Shown: positions 49,486 to 62,050, counted from the stretch's first letter. The stretch is 64,000 bases of DNA from Combretum micranthum (GCA_024138025.1 JAMXBD010001587.1:272967-336966), one strand, 5' to 3'. Numbers and translations: made by a program. Notes: generated by a model not told the origin, from the letters alone.

Positions 49486-50699
49486 TTGATGGTTGTATGG
49501 GCCTGTAACCTCCCAACCCTTGTCATGGAGGGCGTTAAATCTATACTACACTTGATTTCCGGTTAATCATGTGTATCTTGTGTGTTCATATGATTGGTGC
49601 ATTCTCATATGCTTTGATTAAAATACTTGTATGAATTATGGAAATGTCTTATAGATGGAATTATCTCACTAAGCTAGTTTTGCTTATACCCTTATAGCTT
49701 TTTGTTACAGTACGATTACCTTTGGTTGGCCCCAAGGAGCCCCGTATGCCAGGTACGAGCATAAGCTACTTGGAGTTTTTGGGAGAAGCTTTATGTATTT
49801 GAGTTTTTGAATATAGGCTTCTAGAAAAATCTCTATAGTAGGCTTATGTTATAGTTGTTATTATTTTGGAAAACTATTAAAGCGGGGGAATGCCCCTAAG
49901 ATGATGTAAGGATATTATTTATGGAAATCTTATGTCTATTTATATAAGTTCTTACTTGCTTTTATTATCTACTTAAATGTACTACCCCTGTGAGTCTCCT
50001 ACTATCTTGGAAGCACGCCTTGCATGTGATATCGAAGCTCCTGCATGACTAAGGTTGTCATTCATTAGCTTTAATATTATATGTGGCGGACTGTCATGTT
50101 TAGGGTACCCTCCGGGGCGTGACAACCATCTTGTCGATTTTAACCCAATCTAAAACCTTAGCTATACACCAAATTGTCTACCCTAATCTTCACTTGATTT
50201 GAAACCTTAATCACACACTGGCCACTACTGTGAATGATTTCCTCCTAATTCAAACACACACCAAAGCACAACTACCTTCGTTACTAATGTTAACTAAAAT
50301 CCAGCTACCATACAATATGTTTTACTTAACTTGACCAAATTTTTGTTCTTTGGTATGACAATTTGGGTTAAAACATGTACGATTGATAAATATGTTCAAT
50401 AGTTAGCTTTCTATGGTCAAAATTTACCTACTTATTACCTTGTGCCCCAAAAATAAATTGGTAGCACTTGTCATGGACTCTAAATCCATCGTCGCATATT
50501 GCCCATTTCTTCTACTCTAACACACCTCTCTTACTTTTGTCAAATCAAATTATTAAATTAATCTTTTGTAGTCAAGACATCTTTAATCCTGACAAAGTCA
50601 CCCCTTAGGGAGTTTGATAACAAATATGCACAACGGGATCAAAATGATTAACAATCTTTATTTGCTATGGAATTTGATGGAACTTAGATAATTAATTTA

Positions 50700-52592
50700 G
50701 GCAACAATTATGGTACTTGTAAAAAAGTTTAGATTATCTCGAATTATTAAATGCTTATAATGTTACGTGTATGTAGGATGTTCTAGTCAATTTATTTCAA
50801 CTATAATAGGAGGATAAGGATTATAGTTTTATTGAATATTATGGGGAGGTTAAAAATGCTTTAAGGACATGAATTATATAATGCCTCTCATACTAGTTTG
50901 AAGGAGATGTAAAGAATATCGTGACAGACTTGTAGTCCTTAAATTTCTTTATTGTCTTAAGCTAAAGGTCCTCAAATTCCCATAAAAGCAATGGGAAGCG
51001 GACCCATGTAAATGATCAAGATCCATGAAATTATATTATACGTTTTTGGATCATCAAAGCTTCCATCTATAGCCAATGCTTGTTCTTGCATTAATCATAT
51101 TTTTACACAATTTGCATAATTGAAACTTCTCTAAATGATCATTCAATTCTTATTAGTCAAATGCCTAATGCAGGGCATTGTGGTCTTTTCGTTAAGGGGT
51201 AGATCATATAGATTGTTGGGGTTGAAGCTATCATACATCCTTATTGTGATCACTTTTGTTGTCTAGGTCATACTTAAAAGACTTGCTAGGACTTACATGA
51301 ACAATCTCCTAGAGTATGTCGTTTATTTTAGCAAACCTACACTTACTCGTATTACTTTAGATTCAATGCATATCGTTCTTAATCTATATTTACATAGTAA
51401 AGAACCTACATCATCTACTGTCAATTTATCACAAAAGGAATATGCTAAACTCTTGCAAATGTCTTCATCTTTAGTCCAATTAATTTAATGTTTTTGTATG
51501 TCTTACCACTCAATAGTCTTAGATTGCTAATTCTAGTGCTATTAAGAAAATGTCAGGTACAATGAATTACTTTATTACCCATATTTCCACAGTGCCACAT
51601 ATCACTCATGCTAGTGGGTCAACTCCACCTGTTAATGGGACTGGTTTGCTTCATTTATTTCATCATTTCCCATGAAAAATGTCTTGTATATATCCCATTT
51701 GCCTTACAACTTACTATATGTTAATAAAATTACTACTTCATTAATTGTTCTATCGCATTCTTGCCTTCTTCTTTTGTAATACATGATTTAAGAACAAAGA
51801 AGACGGTTGGTAAATAACATAAGTCTCATAGGCTATATTTTATGGATTCAACACATACAACTATAGCTTGATTGACTAATATACTAGTAATCATGGAGAG
51901 ACATTGCCAATTTAGTCATTGGTCCTTGATGACTTTTTGTCTTATGTGTTCCAATCTACTATCTTATCCTAGTCTCCACTCTTCAGTATTAATCATGTTA
52001 ATTAAGTCATTAGAGTTAAGCATCCTTTAGTATAAGAGTCAATAAGCTAACACTTCCGTTGAATTGGATCATTCGAAATTCAAGGCACCTTCTCATGTTA
52101 ATTCTCTTTATGACTTTAGATACTTTGTTATATTTGTTGATGATTATCCAAATATGACATGGTTATATTTGATAAAAAAAAATTGAAGTTATTTGATTAT
52201 TTTGTACATTTTAGTCTAAAATTGAAAGTTGATTTATTTCCTTCATTCGTGTTTCTTGTATAACCGATGCCAAAAAATACATGTCTAATACTTTCCAATC
52301 ATATATGCAAAAGTATGATATCATTCATCAAATTTCTTGTGCGTATACTCCATAACAAAATAGAGTTACTGAATGCATAAAGTGACATTGGCATTGGAAT
52401 TGCCATGAAGTTATGCTTAAGTGTTTCTCGGTTGATGCTATTCTTACTATATGCTTTCTCATAAATAGAATGCCATTTATAATGCATGGTAAGGTTCTAT
52501 TGTACATTCTTCCTAACTAAATACTTTTTCCTTTGCCTCTCTGTGTCTTTGGTTGCTTGTGTTATTTTTTTTAATTTAAATAACTTTGGGAT
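50700..52592 (+). pseudogene. outer copia gag, zinc knuckle and integrase, decayed
   Basis: Gag pieces occur at about 50750-50980 (NFFQLYEEDKDYSFIEYYGE, LVVLKFLYCL). Knuckle-like residues CDHFCCLGHT lie at about 51245-51275, followed by LSQKEYAKLLQMS (51423-51461). Integrase follows, with FVDDY..MTWLYLIKKN (about 52130-52180), AYTPQQNG-like wording (about 52340) and the INRMPF-like stretch to 52540. Stops and frameshifts are frequent. The inner copia element interrupts the integrase C-terminus at 52597. Confidence 0.7.
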
Positions 52593-52597
52593 CAATA

Positions 52598-52794
52598 TAT
52601 TGACATGTTGTAATATTTTTTATTTTTTGGTCTATCACGTGTGTGGCACATGATGTGGGTCTTGTATATATATACTCTCTCTATCTCGCTCTAACAGAAT
52701 AAGATATCAAATTCATTTTTCTCAAAACCCTCTTCTCTTGTTTTCGATATTACACCTATAAGATCTTGAAGGATGATGAATCAACAGTTTAACA
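52598..52794 (+). repeat. 5' LTR of the inner copia element
   Basis: It runs from TATTGACATG to AGTTTAACA, directly followed by the PBS TGGTATCAGAGC (52795-52806). It has a TATATATA box at 52665-52674 and an inverted TCACGTG...CACATGA motif at 52635-52653. Confidence 0.93.
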
Positions 52795-52806
52795 TGGTAT
52801 CAGAGC
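52795..52806 (+). other. primer-binding site of the inner copia element
   Basis: TGGTATCAGAGC exactly fits the plant initiator tRNA-Met complement, and it directly abuts the LTR. Confidence 0.92.
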
Positions 52807-52875
52807 AAAATCAAGATCGATTTTGGTAATCTCTTTCACTGCTGATAATTTCTGGTGTTTTTCCTTTCAATCGGA

Positions 52876-53810
52876 ATGGCTTTAGAGGTAATCTTTTCTT
52901 CGACAAATCAACATATGGATTTTACTTACAATGATCCTTTATATTTGTCTGGATCTGACAATCTTGGGTCTGTTATTGCAAGTCTTATTTTCAATGGTAC
53001 AAATTTTCTGAGTTGGAGTAGAGCGATTAAACTTGCTTTAGGAGAGAAATCAAAATTAGGGTTTTTGGACGAAACTTGTTCGAAACCAAAGAATAATGTA
53101 ATTGATATTGAGAGATGGAATATATGTGATCACATGATTAGATGTTGGATTTTAAACTCAATGTCGAAAGAAATTTCAAAAGGTTTTATGTTTGCTAAAT
53201 CTGCTAAATAACTTTGGGAAGAAAGTTGTGAAAGATTTGGTCAAAGGAACAGGCCTTTGTTATTTCAATTATAATATGATATTGTAAACGTGAAACAAGG
53301 GAATGGTTCTGTTACAACATATTATAAAAGACTTAAAAAGTTATGGGATGAATTCAGTTCACTTAATCTTTATCCTGATTGTGAATGTGGAGCTTGTACT
53401 TGTGGAATTCATGAGAAGTTGATAGAATTTGAGAATAGGAACAAGTTATTGCAATTTCTTATGGGCTTAAATGATATGTATGATACTGTCAGAAGTAACA
53501 TTCTATTTAGATCCTCTTCCAATAGTGAATAAAGCTAATTATCTGGTTTATCAAGTAGAAAAACAAAAGCAAATTTCTGGTTCTTTTGTATCTCAAGATG
53601 AAGTTTCTGCTTATGCAATTAAGTTGCAATCTAAGCAGTATAATGACAAGAAAGATAAGAAGTTTAAATCAGGCAATAGACCTACTTATGGTCACTATAA
53701 AAGAATTGGATATACTGTGGAGAATTGTTTTGAACTCATAGGGTATCCTGATTGGTATAAGACAAATAAAGAGAAGAAAGGGTTACATTGCAGGAGATGT
53801 TGATCAAATC
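52876..53810 (+). pseudogene. inner copia gag, decayed
   Basis: The start MALEVIFSSTNQ leads into DPLYLSGSDNLGSVI and FNGTNFLSWSRAIKLALG, the N-terminal capsid wording of one copia gag branch, then YYKRLKKLWDEF and CECGACTCG (about 53380-53405). The zinc knuckle region (about 53680-53760) has lost ligands: the expected Cys, Cys and His are Tyr in YGHYKRIGYTVENC. Stops at 53208 and 53271 and a frameshift near 53520 break the frame. Confidence 0.85.
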
Positions 53811-54029
53811 ATTGATACACCTCTTGATAAAGTTTCTGCAGGACATAGGTTTATTGCTGAGAAAGATCAATCATATGATGTAGATTTGATTTCCAAGATA
53901 TGTCAAGAAGTTTATCAAATGATGAAAGGAAAGAACTTTACAAGAGATTTTTCGGAAGTTAGAAACATGAATTTTGCAAGTCAGATTTATATCTGATAGT
54001 TTTATAGCTTCTTTTCATCAAATAGATAA

Positions 54030-57000
54030 TTGTTTAGATGAATGGATAATAGATTCGGGAGCTTTTGATCACATAACACCTTTTTCTCATATACTTTTTT
54101 ATAAACACACTTTATCCCACCCAATTTAGGATAAACTTCCAAATGGATCTACTAAATCTATAAATACAGTTGGGAAAGTTACAATAAATAATGAGTATAT
54201 TGTCTTAAACAATGTACTTCTTCTTCCAAATTTTCATTGTAATCTTCTCTCAATCAGCAAACTTCTTTCTAACACAAATTTCTTTGCTTCTTTCACACAT
54301 GATCTCTGTTTTTTCTAGGATCGCACAACTAAAGAAATCATTGCGAAAGCTTATATCAGAAGGGGCCTTTTGTACTCCAGTTGTTTGTCATTCTTCAGTT
54401 GTTCATTCTTCAGCTGCTTGTAATAAACTTCAAACACTATCCTTGAACTTGTTACATGATAGATTAAGACATATTTCTCTTTCAAAGTTAAAACACATTG
54501 TTTCAGATTATGTAATAAACATTGATAATCATTCTTTCATTGTGATACATGTTAGATGGCTAAATCTCATAGATTGCCATTTCGGCATAGTAGTACTGTT
54601 TCTTCACATGTATTTGAGCTTATCCATATTGATGTGTGAGGACCCTATCACATACCTTCTCTTTCTGAAGCAAAATATTTTCTTACAATAGTTGATGACA
54701 AGAGTAAGGTCACTTGGACCTATTTACTCCAATATAAATCATAAGCCTTCATAAATTTGATTCATTTCATTTCATATGTGCAAAATTATTTCCATATTAC
54801 ACCTAAATACATACGAAATGACAATTTATCTCCTTTGAATGTTAAGAATACCTTAATAAACTTGGTATTATTCACCAAAAATCCTTACCATATATACTAC
54901 AACAAAATGGAAGAGTAGAACAAAAACATAGGCACCTTATTGAAAAAGCAAGAGCTCTTAGATTGCATGCAAATTTACCCAAAGAATTTTGGGAAGAATG
55001 TATTCTTGTTGCTACATCCTTGATTAATAAGATGCCTACCCAAACTCTTGATGGAAATCACCATACCAAGTTCTTTTCAATAAACCACCATCATATTCTG
55101 ACCTTAAAACTATTAGGTGTCTTTGTTATGCAACTATTGTTGATAAAAGAAAGGACAAATTTGATCCTAAAGGTCGTAGATGTGTGTTTTTAGGTTATCC
55201 ACATAATCAGAAAAGATATAAATTGTTTGATTTGGATGAAAAATTCTTATTTGTTAGTCGAGATGTGTTTTTTGTTGAAAACACATTTCCTTTTCATGAT
55301 AGATCTTCTCATTTGTCTGGGTCATATTCCAATACACATGATACACTTTTGTTTCCATCTCATATTTCCTCTGATGATGATGATTCTTCTCATCACTATG
55401 ATGTTCATGACTGTCCCAAGTCTTCTTCTACTTATACTACCGTTTTTTCTCCTAGAAATGATGTCATAGTCATTCCACGAGGTCTCGAAAGCCTCCTCAT
55501 TGGTTGACAGATTTTATTCATGATGTTCGTCCTTCTGATATTTCTTTTGCAACTATTTCAACCCATCCTTATTCTTTGTTGTATCAATCTTCTTTTTCCT
55601 CCTTTTCTAAGGAATATGTGGCTTCTTTGCTAAATGTTTTTGCTAATCGTGAACCTAAAAATTATCTTGAAACTAAAAGTGTTCCTAAGTGGGTAGATGC
55701 TATGAATAAGGAACTTTTAGCCTTAGAAGCTAACAACACTTGGAAATTAGTTAATTTGCCACAGGAAAGAAACCGATAGGGTCCAAATGAGTGTTTAAAG
55801 TTAAATATAAACCTGATGGATCGGTTGAAAGGTATAAAGCAAGTCTAGTGGCTAAGGGGTATAATCAAATAGAAAGAATAGATTATGTTCATACCTTTTC
55901 ACCCGTGGCCAAGTTAACCATAGTTTGTTTATTACTAGCACTAGCTGCTCATAAAAGGCTAGCATGTTCATCAATTAGACGTAAATAATGCGTTTTTACA
56001 TGGTTTTTCAGAGGAAGACATTTATATGAGTCTTCCTGATGGTTTTCCTTCTTCTTCAGGGAAAGTATGCAAATTAATTCGCTCCTTATATTGTTTAAAA
56101 CAATCTTCACGATAGTGGAATAAGGAGTTTACTCATTTTATTTCATCTCTAGATGAAGAATGATTATTCACTTTTTGTTCGAAAACGAGAAACTGATTTT
56201 TTGGCAGTGCTAGTATATATTGATGATGTTTTTGATAGTTGGTGATTCTTTGGATGCCATTTCTGATGTGAAATCTACTCTTGATAAGGCTTTTTCTATA
56301 AAAGATCTTGGAGAGATTAATTTTTTCTAGGTATTGAGGTCTGTCGCACTAGTAATGGTTTTATATTGAATCAACAAAAGTTTTTACTTGACATTCTTAC
56401 TGATGTGGGTTTAACTGGTTCCAAACCAATCCACATCTTTTTTCCTCAGCGTCTTCGTTTGGATAATAAATCTGGGGATTTTTTGGATGATCCTTCTGTG
56501 TATAGACTCATAGTTGAAAGACTTTTGTATCTGACGATTACTCAACCTGACAATAGTTATGTTGTTCAACAGCTTAGTCAGTTCGTTAGTTCTCCTTGTC
56601 AGCCTCATTATGCAGCTGCTTTACATGTTTTAAAATTTTTGAAAGGCACTTTTTATCATGGTCTGTTCTATAGTGCTACTTCTCTTGAAATTACAAGGGT
56701 ACTGTGATGCGGACTGAGGTGCTGGAACAATTGATAGAAAGTCTTTAACAGGATATTGTACTTTCCTTTGTACTTCATTGATTTCTTGGAAAACTAAAAA
56801 ACAAGTTACGGTCTCAACATCATCGGCTGAGGCTAAATATCGTAACATGGCATTAACTACTAAAGAATTGCTTTGGATTTCATATTTGTTGCATGATTTA
56901 TCAGTTCATGTTTCACTCCCTGTTCTTTTATTCACCGACAGTAAATCTGCATTGTTAATTGCTGAGAACCTTTGCTTTCATAGTAAGATGAAGCATATTG

Positions 57001-57047
57001 AAGTTGATGTGCATTTCACTCGAGATCATGTTCGCAGGGGCTTTCTA
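54030..57047 (+). pseudogene. inner copia pol (protease, integrase, RT, RNase H), decayed
   Basis: The protease site reads WIIDSGAFDH (about 54043). The pre-integrase helix LLHDRLRHISLSKLKHI lies near 54450. Integrase shows HIDV..GPY near 54630, the NGRVEQKHRHLIEKARALR region at about 54907, and the CVFLGYPHNQKRYKLF segment near 55180. RT runs from about 55690 (KWVDAMNKELLALEANNTWK), through KARLVAKGY-like and LYCLKQS wording, to an IDDV catalytic remnant near 56220. RNase H follows at 56690-57047 (SSAEAKYRNMA, DSKSALLIAEN). It is broken by many stops and shifts. Confidence 0.88.
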
Positions 57048-57161
57048 TAGATTTTATATGTTCCTTCAAGACTTCAAGTTGCAGATCTTTTCACCAAGCA
57101 CTTGGATCTCATATACTACAATTTTTTGTTTCCAAGCTGGGACTTGTTCCATGTCCCACTT

Positions 57162-57199
57162 GAAAGGGGTTGGGTGGGGGAACGTGGTGTTGGGGTAAG
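57162..57199 (+). other. polypurine tract region of the inner copia element
   Basis: GAAAGGGGTTGGGTGGGGGA and then GGTGTTGGGGTAAGG lie directly before the 3' LTR. The last purine run, GGGGTAAGGG, abuts the LTR start. Confidence 0.7.
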
Positions 57200-57201
57200 G
57201 G

Positions 57202-57400
57202 TATTGACATATTGTAATATTTTTTTTTTTTGTCTGTCACGTGTGTGGCACATGATGTGGCTCTTGTATATATATACTCTCTCTTTGTCTCTCTCTCTAA
57301 CAAAATAAGATATCAAATTCATTTTTCTCAAAACTCTCTCCTCTTGTTTTCGATGTTGCACTTATGCGATATTGAAGATTGACGAATTGACTGTTTAACA
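57202..57400 (+). repeat. 3' LTR of the inner copia element
   Basis: It runs from TATTGACATA to TGTTTAACA and is followed by the target duplication CAATA. The TCACGTG...CACATGA motif (57237-57255) is identical to that of the 5' LTR. Confidence 0.93.
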
Positions 57401-58590
57401 CAATAAGCTTGATCTTTGACCAATTTGTTGTACTTTACTTGGTTACTATTATAATCAAAAGGGTTATCAGTATTGTTCTTCTGACCATTGTAAGGTTTAT
57501 GTTTACCCAAATGTGTATTTCCTTGTTTCTATTCCATGTTTTTCTGCATTGCCATTGTCTTTGAAATATAAGTCTCATATGGATTATGTTCCTCATATAT
57601 TACATTTCTTTACTTCACATGATTCTTTTCCCATTTATCGGAGCGCTTCAACTATTACATTTTCCTCTTAAGAAGATTTTATTGCTTATATTCTTAGGCA
57701 TTCCTTTTTCTTAATTAGCCAAACATGTAAGTCTATGTTTGCTAATAGCACAGTATCCTAAAAGACTCTTCTCTTTGCCAACTCCTCCTTTGGACTCTTG
57801 TCCTCCTTTAATTGATCTTGGTATTCCTATTGCATTGAAACAAAAAGTAAGTGTACTTGCATGTTCTTTTCTCTCCCCATTTTATGCCATGCCTCTTTCA
57901 TTGTATCATCATTTACTGTTTCTCCAAAAACTTTAACTCATCTTGGATGACAAGTTACTTTGTAAGAACATCTGCCCTATATTGTAATGATACTAAGGAT
58001 CTTATGTCTCTTACAGACAATATGACCATAGTCAAATGTTGATGGGTATTCTTCATGAAAGTCCTACATGTTGGTACTATTGATTGATTAAAGTCACAAC
58101 TAATTGCTAAAGGTTATACACATAATTATTAGGATACCTTTTAAGTGTAACTAAGATAATTTTGTATTTTTTAATCCCACTTGCTGCTACTCATCATTGG
58201 TTTTTGGGTCAATTATACATTAAAAATGCTTTCCTCCAGGAAGACACATAGTTAATTTATCACCTGAAGAAATCTTTATATGGGCATGAACAATCTTGAC
58301 ATGCTTAAATTGGTTAATTTAACTTTGTTATGATTGAATTTGTTCTTAAGAAATGTGATTTAAATTATTTTGTGTTTAAATCTATGTCATAATGCTAAGA
58401 AAAATATATTGATTATATTTGATGATATTGTGATTTAATGTGGTGGCCATGTTGAGAAATTGACGGATTTTAATAGTAGAAATTCTAGACCAAGGATATA
58501 TGTAGTTGGAAATATGTTCTTGAATTGAAATTGCTTGACCTAAGTAGAGCATATATTAAAAAATAAATTATTCACCTAGACCAAAACAAA
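57401..58590 (+). pseudogene. outer copia integrase end and RT fragment
   Basis: Directly after the CAATA duplication the outer integrase resumes with KLDL, then LGYYYNQKGYQYCSSDHCKVY (about 57405-57510). RT-like pieces follow: LIAKGYTHNY (about 58100), NAFLQEDT- and KKSLYGHEQS-like stretches (about 58220-58295), and a decayed FQTKD..LEI.LGIEIA region near 58490-58550. No RNase H or 3' LTR was recognised beyond 58590, so the element is truncated. Confidence 0.65.
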
Positions 58591-59231
58591 GAGGAAGGGG
58601 GATTGATTTGTTCATAGATTTTTTTCTCTTTTACAAACTAATGCCTAAATGATGTAATTCAACAAACTTAAACAATATAAGAGCAATAACAAGTGGATTG
58701 CAATAAGTAAATAGATAAGGGATAGAAAAAAAATCCCAAATTTAATGGAGTTTGGTCAGCATACATTGCCTCCGAATGGAGAACTTTACAAACACTTCAT
58801 TGATCACAAAAAAAAAAAAAAAGAAGCTTCCAATGAGCTACACACAACCACAAAAAAACTCTCATACTCATAACACAAGAGTTATGCCTATTTGTCACAA
58901 TATAACAACTAGTGCACTTACAAAATTACATAACAAAAAAACTAAAAAAACACATACAAGAATTTGCCTACTAAACTCTCAATAGCATTACTCTTCTCTC
59001 TCTCAAGGAAATATCAAATTAATACAAGAGACATAATTTAAGGAGGGTATGACAATAAGATCAAACGCCACTTTGTGTGCTCACCCAACTCTACAAAATT
59101 TTTCCTCCATCCCTTATTTTTAAGTTTTATAATTGTTGTCCTCCCAAAACTGCTCTTGCATTAAATACTCTAACAACTAGTTTTTTTATCTACCATCTAG
59201 ATGCCATCCACTAATCTTCGGATGCCTCTTG
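58591..59231. other. AT-rich DNA between the copia nest and the gypsy LTR
   Basis: A-runs occur at 58808-58822. There is no recognised coding or repeat structure. Confidence 0.4.
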
Positions 59232-59558
59232 TGTCACGCTCAGTTCCACCACGTATAACACTTAAGCATTATACGCAAAAACTATCCTTAACTAAGTGAG
59301 TTTCTAACAATTTTTAAATTAAGAAATCTTTATTTAAATTTCATAAGTAATAGTAAATAATCTCTTACTAATATATTAAAATCTTCATAATACGAATATT
59401 AAACACTTAGATTAATAACAAAACAATATCAATGCCTATAAACGTCTAGCTTGTCGAGTCTCTTACAAATATTCACCCGTAGCAATCAAAATATTCATGT
59501 AAGCATCATTATCATCACCTGAAAAAGAAAGGAATGAGTTGAAGCCCAGTACAACAGC

Positions 59559-60422
59559 TAGGGGTGGACGTGGATCGGTTTGGTTCGGTTTTTTCTAAAA
59601 TCAAACCAAACCCTAATTTACGGTTTAGTTTTTTTTCCATCCCAAATCAAACCCTTAAATAACGGTTTGGTTCAGTTTGGATTACAGATTAAATCAAAAT
59701 TCTAACTAAAAATTTTTTTTGTTTTTTTTTTTTATATTTGTGCAGATACTTCGTTATTTATATCTTTTTGCAAAGCTTATATTATAAATCACGACAAAAT
59801 ACTTTATGAATTCATTATACTTTTAATCCATAATTCCATATAAAATCAGTTATCCACCAATAAAATACATTTACCAACTAATACATAGTAAGTCCTAATT
59901 TATAACTTTTAACAAAACCATCATGTTAGTTATCTACTAATAAATTTAGCTAAAATAAAAAATCATCTGTTAACAAAATTCATCAACAATAAAATGATCT
60001 GCTGATAAAATATATTAAACAATTAATACATAATAAAATTTTATAACTCAATAAATAAATTTCATATTTTATAAAGTGAAAAGCTATTAAAAAAACAATA
60101 GTTCATCATGAACAAAAAATTACATATCATGAGCTTAAAACAAAATTAAAACTAAACAAGTGGATTTTAATCAATATTCATCAAGTAATAAATATCAAAT
60201 AAAATCATATAAACATATAGTAAAATATTATTATATTTTTCTAAAATGGTTTTAGTTCGATTTACAGATTGGTTTGGTACCTTCCAAACCAAACCATAAA
60301 TTTATGGATTGGTTCGAATTGGAAAATTTTTAAACCAAACCATTAAAAAAAACCATATTTTCGGTTTGGATTGGTTCGGATCCAGATTGGTTCAATTCGG
60401 TTGGTTTTTTTGCCTACCCCTA
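59559..60422. mobile_element. hAT-type non-autonomous element, 864 bp
   Basis: The ends TAGGGGTGGAC and (reverse complement) TTAGGGGTAGGC are inverted. The 8-bp flanks are ACAACAGC (59551-59558) and ACAATAGC (60423-60430), matching at 7 of 8. TAGGG ends with an 8-bp duplication fit hAT. Subterminal CGGTTTGGTTCGGTTTTTT repeats are present in both orientations. It has no transposase. Confidence 0.82.
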
Positions 60423-61669
60423 ACAATAGCAACACATGCACACACAATATGATCATATGTTCCTATGCTAATGCACATGCAATAACAATTAATCTATACA
60501 TTTAATTAAGGTAAAGCAAATCAATAGTGGAGCACTCACACTCGGCAACACAATAGGGAACTGGGGTCTTGAGTAGCAGCAACTGCTCATGGAATTGATA
60601 TAAGTAGGCCAAGTACCATATCTCCTATCTCTGATAAAGTAATACTTCTTCTAGGGTTATAGTCGTTACACATCTCTACTTATTTTAGTCCATTACATTG
60701 TTTAGTTTTAACGGAGCCCACGATCCTAAACTGTACAAGTGCAACTTCTCTCGAACTAAGTAGACATTATCCCACTACTATTTCTCCTATCAACTACCCG
60801 CTGAACCATTCTCGATGGCTTAAGCGCCTAATTATCGTACTGGCATCACCTAGTAAGGTTGTTGCCCCTTGGCTAGGTTTAAAAAACGACTACGCATAAT
60901 TAATCATTCAATTATTATTATCGTTTTTACATATTACTTCATTTTAGGATGTCTATCCTAATCAAATAGTACACAAGTCATTGCATATCTATATTCAAGT
61001 ATGAAATCTTGCTACAAATAGATAACAGGTGATCCACAGAACAAGAATCTCGACTGTGCCATGGATGTGCTACTGCCTTGAAAGCAAATCCGGCACGACC
61101 AAGGTGCAAATCACCAACTGCTAACCACTTCATAAGCTCAGCACAGTTTGCTTCTATCACATATACTGCAGTAGAAGCTTGGAACAACCATATTTTCAAT
61201 TGTCCAAAATAAGAAAAAGAAGGAACGAACAAATTTGTAATTTTTGTCTCTTAGGTTAATCCTTTTTCATAATAAAAACAAGAACAATATATATTCATTC
61301 AAAAGTAGTAATTGAAAATTGACTATTTTGGAATTGATTTAAATTTATCATTTTAGAAGAATAAATTTTTCATTTAAAAAATAATGAGAATTTCAGTTTC
61401 AAGAACAATAATTTTTCAGTTATGGAATTTAAAAAACATATTTTAGTTACGAAATGTTTGAGATATAATTTATTGCTTATCATGGCTTGTATTGATTAAG
61501 TAAGCTATTACCTTTTTTTTTTTTTTTTTTTTACCTTGCTTGCTTGTTTTATGGCATATGACACATATTTGTTAATATTTCCCTTTTAAATTATTTGCTC
61601 TTATTATCTATACTTTTAAAGCAAAACAATCCTTTTGGTGTCTTTAGTGTAAATATTTTTAATATAATA

Positions 61670-62050
61670 TTTTTAGCATATAGGCATAAAATATTTTTCA
61701 TATCCCTAAAATCATTAAATTAAATAAGGTTTGAATATAATTAAATAAATGTTGAAATCTTTTTATTTTATAGCATATGGGAATAAAATATTTTTTGTAT
61801 CCTTGAAATCATGAAATTAAATAGGGTTTAAATAGACTTAAATAGGAGTTGAATAGACATAGTTTTTTTTTACCTAAAATATTTTTGATATCCCTGAAAT
61901 CGTGAAATTAAATAGGGATTGAATAGAAATATTCTTTTCCTTTTTTAGCATATGGGCGTAAAATATTTTTAGTATCTCTAAAATCATGAAATTAAATAGG
62001 GTTTGCATAAAATTAAATAGGGGTTGAATAGATATAGTGTTTTTCTTTTT
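61670..62050. repeat. diverged tandem repeat, about four units of 75-105 bp
   Basis: Units share TAGCATATGGGCATAAAATA, then ATCCCTGAAATCATGAAATT and AAATAGGGTTTGAATA. They begin near 61673, 61772, 61873 and 61945. Confidence 0.85.

Larger units (their letters stand above)
46830..50124 (+). repeat. solo LTR of a Ty3/gypsy element, 3,295 bp
   Basis: It starts TGTAAATCC and ends GGGGCGTGACA, flanked by the identical 5-bp target duplication ACCAT (46825-46829 and 50125-50129). No gag or pol lies inside and only one LTR is present, so it formed by LTR-LTR recombination. It contains a TATA box (47523-47530), a pyrimidine-rich leader and a 28-bp tandem repeat. The size and GGGGCGTGACA end suggest a Tekay/Del-like chromovirus (inference). 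Confidence 0.85.
52598..57400 (+). mobile_element. complete but dead Ty1/copia element, 4,803 bp
   Basis: Both LTRs are present (197 and 199 bp, about 90% alike by eye). They are flanked by the identical target duplication CAATA (52593-52597 and 57401-57405). PBS, gag, protease, integrase, RT, RNase H and a purine tract follow in copia order. Stops and frameshifts in gag and pol make it non-autonomous. The LTR ends read TATTGACA...TTTAACA, so the expected leading TG has become TA in both copies. Confidence 0.93.
46123..58590 (+). mobile_element. outer, old Ty1/copia element in three pieces
   Basis: The primer-binding site TGGTATCAAAGC (46123-46134) follows an LTR-like CA end at 46122. Element sequence then continues at 46135-46829, resumes at 50125-52597 after the solo LTR, and again at 57401-58590 after the inner copia element. 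Gag, zinc knuckle, integrase and part of RT are recognisable in order and collinear across both insertions. The LTR left end, RNase H and 3' LTR are missing or not recognised. Confidence 0.75.

Noticed and set aside
60978..61232. 84-codon minus-strand open frame
   Set aside because: It falls in the presumed gypsy LTR and matches no family I know.
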